64,000 nt of DNA from Uloborus plumipes (Eukaryota; Arthropoda; Arachnida; Araneae; Uloboridae), in assembly GCA_038373865.1 (NCBI GenBank), contig JAXGGA010001143.1, positions 1-64,000 of the forward strand, given 5' to 3'. Below, piece by piece: positions 35,021-64,000 of this stretch. The translations under genes were made by a program, and so were the position numbers. Position 1 is the stretch's first letter, and the number at the start of each line of letters is the position of its first letter. The notes under the pieces are model-generated. The model ran no database searches. It was not told the DNA's origin and was given only the letters and a program-made list of their open reading frames with translations.

Positions 35021-35260
35021 AGCTGAGTTCTTGGTTTCTTCGCAATATAGTTCCAAACTGCTAGCACCTCGAAGACAATTAATTTCAAGAAAATAAGCAC
35101 TAAGTACAAAAAATGGCACTCAAACGGAACTTTCTTGTTGGAAAAATGCGCGATGGTAAGTGTTGCCAAATAAAAGCTGCATGTTATTGGAAAACGCGCG
35201 GTGCGGTGAGGATATTATTTCGGTGATAGCTCAGTGTTTACGGCGGAATAAATTATTTTA
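35021..35260 (-). promoter_or_regulatory. Probable first exon and promoter of the Pep-like gene
   Basis: A strong minus-strand donor (CTCAGCT|GTAAGTTTTG, GT at 35020-35019) ends a transposon-free stretch of higher complexity. Just upstream (about 35150-35260) the sequence becomes locally CpG-rich (GCGCGATGG, AACGCGCGGTGCGG, GGCGGAATAAA in plus orientation) against an AT-rich background, as at a housekeeping start. The next downstream same-strand acceptor with an ORF is the Pep-like one at 20161. The link is inferred; transcript data would be decisive. Confidence 0.4.
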
Positions 35261-36934
35261 CTGGCGAGTTTTTTTCTTTCTTTTTTTTTTCGAAAATCAG
35301 TCGCTATGTTCCACATAACTTGATCAGAAAATACAATTTCTTTCTCTGTGAAACAAATTCATTTCATGTTACATTTACAGTTCGTTAAGGGATTATAGTA
35401 ATCCGCAAAAAATTAGAATAACCCTTTGCAGAGCCAAGGTGGACCCATCAAATTGCTCACCAGGCCCTCTTTTTCCATTAAACTTAGAAAATAAAGAGCA
35501 CTAAGTTTCTGAACTAGGCTGACACGGCCTCTCATCCGAGGAATATACAAACAAAACGTTAACACATCCATAATAGACTGTCGTTTCGCCTTGCAATAAC
35601 CGAGCTGGATGCTGAAGCTGAGATTCCCAACTGCTCCCCGAACCAAAATTTTTGGGAGGGGGATATTCTCAATTTTTCGATCAAAACTTCAAACTTCGCC
35701 GAATGATAAAACAAGAACTAAGACAGGAATTCAAGTGAAACACGGACGATCGCAACTTACCAATACAATCGCATATTCCCAAATTTGGATACGTTACAAT
35801 CGCTACGAGATGCGATGCTAATGTAATTCGATTTCTAGTAGCGATTGCAATGGTGTTTCACTTGAATTCCGCCCTAAAACCCATTTGACATCGTAACTTG
35901 TTCAAAGCAAACATACATGTTCAGCCAATTAAGCTGCTAAAATTGGCCGATAGGTTAATCGGCAAAGTGATCGATCAATCGGTGCATCCTAATATTAAAC
36001 TTTAAAGGGTAAAATTAGGTCCTTTTTTTCGTAAGGGCAAACTGAAAAGTTGTTGGGATCTCTTTGAAGAAGTTGATTTTTTTTAAATCATAAAGCTCAG
36101 GACACATTTTTTTTATCAGAAATATAAGGACAACTGCGAAGTCTGGCCGCACTAAAAGGCAAAATATCAAAAGCTATTTAAATCCAAAGTTCTTTTAGTG
36201 TTTAGAAAGGAAATTTTAAACATGATTTCATTCAGCTGCTCATTTACGAGGGTCTTGACAGAAAATGTGGGGATCGTATCAAAATGTTTTTAGGCCCACG
36301 CATATAAAAGTTGAGGTTTCTTTAAAAAAGTTGTGATCTGAGAAAATAAACCCGCAGTCCCCTCCCTCCCTCCCCATGGATGTCAGATTCAATCACCAAA
36401 ATCAAGACTAAGGGCATTTTAACCTTTTGGATCTGGGATGTTCGTCAGAAATTTTTCTTTCGACCCAGGTAGTACGACAGTTGAACCAGATTTCTTTTCC
36501 ATTGAAAAGAGAAGGTATAAACTGTCGTACCAGACGTATGAAACCTTGAAAAAATCCCCGGCTCTAAAGGGTTTGAGTGAAAATCTCAACCCAGTCCTCT
36601 AAAAAAAAAAAGAGTTACGGTACAGCATGTGTACTGCCCGGCTCCTAAAGGTTAAGCAATTTTTATACAAGTAGCTAAATGAATAAAAAATCAAGCACCC
36701 AAACACAAAAACGCATAACAAGCTTTAATTTGGAATTTTTACTTAAAATTATCTAGAAGATTTCTTATATTTAAAGAGCAAAGTTATTTGATTTTTTTCT
36801 CACATGATGAAAATTGTTCAATTTTAAAATTATAGTGCATTTAATTATTATGAAGTTATTTTAGAGTATAGAACAAGAAAATTACATATGCGAAGCAAAT
36901 ATTCAATTTTAAAATTATATGGTGCATTTAAATA
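35261..36934. other. Intergenic region, TLK side
   Basis: No gene supported. It contains the hAT end fragment at 35918-35995 and an inverted pair of GAATTCAAGTGAAACAC-type sequences (35728 and 35850) bounding a possible small palindromic element. The rest is generic. Confidence 0.4.
35918..35995. repeat. Fragment of the TAGGGATGCACC hAT-like family
   Basis: GGCCGATAGGTTAATCGGC... ending in CGGTGCATCCTA matches the right terminus of the 32027 and 42113 elements; no left end is present. Confidence 0.75.
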
Positions 36935-37584
36935 CAGTCGAACCTCCATATATCGAAGTAGCAAATTGTCGGAAAAAAATTCGATATATAGAAATTTCGA
37001 TACATAGAAAGGACCTCAGTTTTTTGAAAATTACTCCGGAAACATTGAAATTAAAGCAAAATTTCACACATGAAACTCCATTACTAATATATACGCTAAT
37101 CATATTTGATGAAAGTTAAGAATTAAAAATGAACAGCACTAGTTAAAACAATTTTCGCTGAAACTAATCATGGAGAGAGAGGAATCACCACCAAACAAAA
37201 GGGGTCGATAGAAACTGGTTTTGCTACAGGACAGGTTGCATCCAAAATTCGAAAACGACGGGGGAGGGGATAATCCGGGAATTCCAGAATGGACAAACAA
37301 CGTCTTTGTCCACTCCAGGGGTTCACACTTTATCTACAGCTGACAGTGGGGTTTGCAGTGACCTTTTCTGACATTCCCTTTTCTCCTGACTTTCATCTTT
37401 CGTGAGGTAAAATGTCTAAAAGCGGAATAAAATCTCCAATTACGCTTCCGAAAAAATTCGATATATGGAGATTTTTTCGATATATAGAAACAGTTTTTCT
37501 ATGTAATGAACATGTGAATTTGCTAGAAGTTCGATATATGGAAAATTTCGATATATGGAAGTTCGATATATGGAGGTTCGACTG
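36935..37584. mobile_element. Tigger/mariner-like element CAGTCGAACCTCC
   Basis: 650 bp between TA dinucleotides (36933-36934 and 37585-37586). The left terminus CAGTCGAACCTCCATATATC mirrors the right GATATATGGAGGTTCGACTG. Repeated TTCGATATATGG motifs are subterminal. No transposase frame. Related ends occur near 9031 and 22606. Confidence 0.92.
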
Positions 37585-37819
37585 TATTATGAAGTTATTT
37601 TAAAGTACAAAACAAGAAAACTACATGTGCAAAAGAGTTAATAATATACGAAGTAAAATGTGTTTAGAAATATTCAATAGCCAAGCCACCTTGTAGAAAG
37701 AGCAGGAGATTTTAAGTCAGATTGAAAACAGAAAAAATAATTGATGATTTTGCAAGATATAAAGACAGACATCAGTTCAAATAAAAATATTTTAAATAAA
37801 AAAAATAATTCAATGTGTA

Positions 37820-37952
37820 AGGGCCCTGCTCCACATTGACGTAAAGCAGAAAAATAAAGCAGAAACGTAAAATGGATTACATAGTGTTCCTATGGAAAGT
37901 ACCCGGATTTTCGGTTTCTGTCGCGTTTTACGCTGATGTGGAGCAGGGCCCT
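37820..37952. mobile_element. 133-bp AGGGCCCTGCTCCACAT element
   Basis: Long inverted repeats (AGGGCCCTGCTCCACAT / ATGTGGAGCAGGGCCCT, continuing into ACGTAAA/TTTTACGC) lie between TA dinucleotides. The whole element can fold into one hairpin. Non-coding. Confidence 0.9.
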
Positions 37953-39139
37953 TACAGTATGAAACTTTTCATAGATTTATTTTTGTTAATCTTTATAACT
38001 ATTAACTTGCAACTTCGTTTACCTTCAAACTCAAATTTGAGGGTACCCCAAATTTTACCGCTTAGGGAGCCAACTTGACTAGAGTAGTTATAATAAAACA
38101 GCAATTTGCCACAGACATTGAAAAATCATACATTTTATACATCAGGATGTATTACATCCTGAAAATGGCAAAATCTGGGCAGGTTTTCCACGCCTGTAAT
38201 CATAGGTGGCTGGTGAACCAAAAAAGTGGAGAGACAAAGAAGATATGAGGGGGGGGGGGAATTAGGGGGGCGGCGCCACTAAAACTATTTTTTTTTTTGA
38301 AAATTAGGCTATATTATTGGGCTTTTATTTTATTATTGATCAAATGACCTTCTCTAAAAAATTCAGGAATTGGTTTCAAAAATTGGCTAATTACACTCTC
38401 TTCCCAATTTAAAGTTCCATTTTAAATTTTAATAAAAAATGGCAAAAGAAACATATTTATTAAGACAATTCTTTTTTTTTCAAAAATGTAAATTAACACT
38501 ATTGCATGTGTTTGATTTATCTTTAATTTTGAGCTTAGAAAAGAAGAGGGGCAAGACCTCTTTACTTTTGGAAGTGAGAGTGCTGCCCCCTGCATGCAAG
38601 CCACATTGTACCCACATGTATTGTTCAAGTTCAGGGAAACTCATTCTCCATCTACGAATATTTTTTCACTTTTTTTTCATTGAGTCAATATTTATATTAA
38701 ATGATTATAAATACAAAAAGGATTTCATTTTTATGAAGTAGTATGAAGGCAGTATGATACCAAAATTTAGAAAAATGTCAGTTTTATTTTCCTTGTGCAA
38801 AATTAAAATAAAAAAATGCTTTAATGTGAATAAAGAATTACCAAACTCCTCTTCCGAATTCGCTGCAGTTTAAGCAGCAACTTCAGATTCTTGTGCAGTA
38901 AAACACGATATGAATATTTTAAATTTGTTTTTTATCTTTAAAGAATAATTGCAAACTAACTTTTTATGTAGTTAGTATTAGGACTGTCTTCTTAATATGA
39001 TAATACATGAAATTTTTTGTAAGTGTACAGTGTACACATCATTTATTTGCATGTTAAATGGATCATTATTTTTCATGACTTCAGTTATATTGTGCTTTTT
39101 GTTGTCTCCTGATAAGAGTGATATAATGAGGGGTTGCTA

Positions 39140-39172
<33 letters not shown>

Positions 39173-39858
39173 TAAACTTAAACATTTTCTTGCATGAACA
39201 TTAACAAACTCAGATCAGTCTCATTGAATTATATGTTAGCCAATGATACTGGTCTAGTCTCCGTTTAATAGTGTTTCCCAACCTTTTTAACGTCGTGACT
39301 CCTTTTAGCTACTAAACAACCCGCGACTCCATATACACCTTCCCCCTTTACATACAACATATGAGTGTGTATGTGTGCATAGACATGCCCTTATTTTGCG
39401 TTACAGCTCAAGGTGTTAGAGAAATGCTATTTATGCTTAAAAGGCAACACACCATGATTGTAGAAATGGGTAGAGGGCTTTGGAGCTACTCAATTTTCTT
39501 CAAATGCATAAATAACAAGAAACTCAGAGTGTTTATTTTTTAATTTGGGGGGGGGGGGATTATTACCAACATATGGGCAAACAAATCTTGAGAATTTCAT
39601 TACATAAGCAGAGAAAGAGAATTGCCAATAATCTTGAGTGTAACATTAGTAAAGGTCCTCCTAAGAAAATTTTTTGCAATTCTAGTCCTAAAATTGCAGT
39701 TTAGATGATTTCTAATGATGTTAGGAGAAGAAGCTCATAGAGTTTTATGAATATTCAATCAAACAATCTTCAAAACTGAGTCTATGGGGAAGTATTTGGT
39801 TCAAGAAGGTTTTATTCTTAAAAGCAGGGCATTTGTTTATATGCTACCATTTCTCCTA
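37953..39858. other. Intergenic region
   Basis: No gene found. Contains G runs near 38249 and 39547, a (TA)n tract at 39138-39162 and a hAT-like end AGTGTTTCCCAACC at 39269-39282. A distant similar inverted end lies near 44083-44099, with no matching target duplication. Confidence 0.45.
39138..39162. repeat. (TA)n microsatellite
   Basis: Twelve uninterrupted TA dinucleotides. Confidence 0.95.
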
Positions 39859-39957
39859 TAATAGTTTTACTTCCATAGGGTTGGAGTGAATTTAAATTTA
39901 TTCAGTTGACTTCCTTCCCATTTAAATGCACGGGCATCGCCGTGCAGGTACTGCTAG
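39859..39957 (+). mobile_element. Truncated Helitron 3' end
   Basis: About 100 bp nearly identical to the last 100 bp of the Helitron at 52932-54855. It includes the terminal hairpin GCACGGGCATCGCCGTGC (39928-39945), an 8-nt spacer and the CTAG end, followed by T. Only the 3' part is present. Confidence 0.85.
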
Positions 39958-41050
39958 TTAATTAATAAATGAGTTCTATCACTAGGAACAATAACAAAAT
40001 GAGTTCAACAAGATGAATTGTCAAACAGAGTAGTTTTATCAGAGTCAAACAAAGTAGCAAAAAACCAGCAATAACAACTTAAAATTAGTGTCAGTAGTAT
40101 AAAGAATATTAAGCAGGCACTTCAGAATTAATTAATTCATGATTTTTTGATTGCAACGTTGTGGTTCATCAAAATTGAAATGGTTTGAAATTAAAAAAAA
40201 AAAAAAAATCTTACAAAAGTTCAGAAGATCAAAATGCTTTATCTCCAACCCATCATAATGTTGAGTAGTAATGTAGTCAAATATTTTAAATGTTTCAGCA
40301 TTAATGAATACAATATCAATTGTCAGGTTAATCAGAACAAAAAAATATGAAGGTGTGATGAGTGTATGAAAGAACTCAAAAAGACAACATTCACAGAAAA
40401 CACAAAAATCTACTTTCTTTTAATAACAGAAATTTGTCTTTTTCATTTTCATTTTGGACTTTTTACAAGGAGATATGTCGCATTGCTTGCCCACAAATGA
40501 GAAGTCATCATTAAAATATGTACACGTTTGAGGTTTGTTTTAACATTCATTTGGCTTTTAAAAACAAGAAATGTACATAATCAATTTCATATGGCAATCT
40601 CAGTAAGTCCATTCCTCAACCCGAGGAAGTTTGATTTTTCATTAAAATGACTTTCTAATATTTTATACACAGCTGTATTCACAACTTGCCTACATAATTT
40701 CTCACTTTGCCTTCATCAACTGATTAGAGTAGATCCAACTATAAAATATACAAGAAGCACTTGCCTTAACTACAACGAAAATTTGATATAAATATTACAA
40801 GTTGCAAAGTTCCCAGGCCAGTGCAGTCCAGTAGTGAAAAAAAATCTAGGAACACTGGATTGTATTTATAAACATATTTATATTACTGTACACAACTATA
40901 TTTGCACCAGGCAATTGCATTTGCACTTTGTTCCAGAGATGCCTTTGCAAAGTCTAAAAAAAAGTAGTTCATAGAATATACACTGGAAAAATGCTTACAT
41001 AAACTTAATAATTTGAGTTCTTAAAGAAGCAAGACTCTGGTAAGGGAGTG
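39958..41050 (-). other. TLK 3' flank, probably including its 3'UTR
   Basis: The 3'UTR must begin at 41050, but I could not fix a polyadenylation site. No other gene seen. Confidence 0.4.
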
Positions 41051-61466
<20,416 letters not shown>

Positions 61467-64000
61467 CTGGATGAAAACAAATGCAAATATTAAAGAAAAT
61501 TAAAACATAATACATTGTGAATAGCAAATAAAATTGTAGAGAAAAAAAAGGGGGGAGGGGCAATATTGCAAGAGAACACGAGGGCAGCAATTTCTTACTC
61601 TTTAGTCCCTGAGTAAATGCCAGAGAAAACCAGCGAACAATTTTGGCTGCATCATTCAATAATCCTAATATTTCATATTTTTAGAGAAAAATATGTTTTT
61701 TAACTAAAAAAATTTGAATTTATGGAATGAAAACATAGCTTTTAAAACTAGGTTCGTTACTTAAGTTAAAAAAAAAAAAAATACAGCAGAGTAAAAAATC
61801 TGACAATTTTCTTTAAGGTAGAACATACCTTTTATAGCTAAAATTGAAAATAAATAAACAAATGACAGGGCATCCTTTTACCTGTCATTCATATTTCACT
61901 CAGTGTGGAACTCTAAATTTGTTTCTAAAATATTCAAAATACTTGTCAGAATCAAAAGAACAGGTTGCAGTTGTCCCATTTAATCATGAAAACCATCTAA
62001 TCCCAAAATTTTTTAGTCTGTAAAACCTAAACCAGTTAGGATTCATCTTTTATATGCTTTCTTAAATACATATAAAGAATTACCATGCCAAGTTTCATTA
62101 AAATTTGAGACTGAGTGCTAAACATTTTTTCTTTTGCACCAGCAACTAAACTAAATTTATTACATGAATAAGTTAATAAAATAATGAATAAAACTAGCAG
62201 ATGTAAGGTAGATGTAAGGTAGAAAAAATTCCAACATTAAAAGAAATTAAAATGCATGAAAAATAAAAAAGGATTGAAATTTCAAACAATGTGTGTAATT
62301 TTTGAGGAAGCATGTGTATGGTTTTGATATGTTTTAAAAGAAATAAGTTCATGGCAGAAATTGTGGTGATTATGATTCGAAGGGGGAAGATAAAAATAAT
62401 AAGAAACTACTGATAGAAAATTAAGATTTTTTTAAAAGAAAAATACGAGTGCTGTGAAGCATGAAAGAGGCAAAAAAAGAGAAAAGGTTTTAAAAACCAA
62501 CAGAGAAAGCCAGAAAAATCTCATCTCTGAGAAACACTAGTTTCAAGAATCGATAGGGCAAGAACGAACAAAAATCTATACTCTATTCCACCCTAGCTTG
62601 GCACTACAGGGAAAGCTACAGGAACCGAACTGCACCCGTTGTCGAGGTAACAGAAGTGGGGGCTATGCAATAAACTATACAAACTCGCCCAACTTGGCAA
62701 GAAGTAAAAGTGCGCAAACATGTACAAATTCAGTTTTCGGAAAACATTTTATTGGAAAATAAAAATCCTGAAAACATTTTTAATATATGTATGTGATTTT
62801 AATTGTCCAGAAATATGTTACTTTGAATAAAATTTAAAAAAAAATTGAGAAATGTGTTTAGATGAACATTAAAAAAACTACGTACATATATAACTTTTAT
62901 CGTCTTTTTTATCACAACCAAAACAATTGCTAAACATTGAACAGCAAAATAATTCTTATTAATTTAAAAACTAACAAGAAAGCTCATAAATATTAATTAT
63001 TTTTAAAACGACAAATATTGCTAATTGAATTTTTTGAGAACATTGTTAGTTTATACTATTATTCATATAATTTTAAGTACTCCTGAAAATTCTAATAATA
63101 AAATAATGTGTTATGAATGAAAATATATGAATACATACGCTTCAGAGAGTTTAGTCGAAAGAATTTTTTCAAGTACACTTTTATTAACATTTATTGCCGT
63201 TATTACAGAAAATATGTTAATGACTTTTTTTAAGATAACAAAATTTTCGTTTTTTTACACAGCACCATAAATTGCAAAAGCACTTATTTTTGTGGCTCTT
63301 TAATTTTTGCGAGCCCGTAATAAAAGAGAAAATTTGAGCTTCGAGGAAAAAACTTTTTGGAAACTTTTGTTTCTGTTCATTTTAAAATTCACTAAATTTT
63401 CAGCCGATGAAATTACTGATATCTTCATTTTCGCAAAAATTGGCTCCCGAAGAAAGCGCTTTTGCAGTGTCTAATAGACCATAGTGTGCAATCTTCAGCT
63501 AATTTCATTTATTTTATATCCTACGCGTGTACATAAAAATCACTTTTTATAAATTGTTATTTCAGTCACGGATGTTTCACACCGTGAAAATAGCAGATCA
63601 CAGGGATCATTCAGTAATTTTATTTGTAGATTTAAACTGAAAAAAAAAAATGTCATCGCTCAATTTTAAAATGTTCAGAAATAATTTTTTTATGAATATT
63701 TCAGGTATAAACTATATGACTAATCCAGCAATGATATAGCCACTATTTTAGAGTAGATTCACAGAGAAAAAAGAAGAATTTTCAATTTCGTTATTATCTC
63801 GGATTTCCAAACTGATCTGAAAAATATTTTCCTTGATACTCTATGCCATGAATTCACAACCAAACAACAGATTCAGGAGTTCAATAATAATCAATATTCT
63901 TTTAAACACAGGGTTGCCACAGGAAAAATGCAATAAAAAAGTAGCAAAAGTAGCACGAAAATATCAAAAAACGTTACAAAAAAGTAGCCAAAAAATTTCA
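61467..64000. other. TLK intron to window edge
   Basis: No further TLK exon was found on the minus strand, so the intron runs beyond 64000. It contains the 63270-63469 element and a hAT-like terminus (CAGGGTTGCCACAGG, about 63910). Low-complexity A/T runs dominate. Confidence 0.5.
63270..63469. mobile_element. Diverged relative of the 20585 TA element
   Basis: The left part TTGCAAAAGCAC...GCGAGCCCGTAATAA and the right part TCATTTTCGCAAAAATTGGC...GCGCTTTTGCAG follow the same order of motifs as 20585-21207, with many substitutions and a shorter interior. Confidence 0.6.

Overview
The window is from an AT-rich, intron-rich, transposon-dense eukaryotic nuclear genome. Two host genes are readable, both on the minus strand. 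One resembles the arthropod zinc-finger protein on ecdysone puffs (Pep/CIZ1-like); the other is a Tousled-like kinase (TLK). An arthropod is the best reading and a chelicerate is plausible, but the sequence alone does not fix the species. There is no prokaryotic operon, CRISPR array or defence island.

Layout. 1-1333: degenerate direct repeat carrying a 108-bp miniature element. 1334-7805: nearly complete Ty3/gypsy LTR retrotransposon (LTRs, tRNA-Lys-type primer site, gag, pol, polypurine tract, 4-bp target duplication) with one frameshift in integrase. 7806-17740: no host gene; 227-bp tandem repeats, several short TIR elements and a nested pair of DNA transposons (12237-15042). 17740-35260: Pep-like gene with one coding exon (18260-20143), a short leader and a probable long 5'UTR intron to a first exon near 35021-35140; that intron holds many transposons. 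35260-41050: more TIR elements, a Helitron 3' terminus and the TLK 3' flank. 41051-61466: the last 12 conserved coding exons of TLK (502 codons, coiled coil plus complete kinase domain) with canonical splice sites and consistent phases; the 5' part lies beyond the right edge. 61467-64000: TLK intron with no further exon found.

The two genes are in the same orientation, with TLK upstream of the Pep-like gene and about 6 kb between the TLK stop and the inferred Pep first exon. TLK acts on Asf1-type histone chaperones, and Pep-type proteins bind nascent transcripts and chromatin; nothing in the sequence shows that they are co-regulated.

The most unusual observations are: a candidate 36-nt in-frame microexon in TLK; a duplicated internal module shared by two DNA transposons with different termini; a 1.6-kb TA-flanked transposon with an internal array of its own terminal motif; a promoter-like CpG/CCAAT island inside a kinase-domain intron; and a full-length non-autonomous Helitron with a transposase-like remnant.
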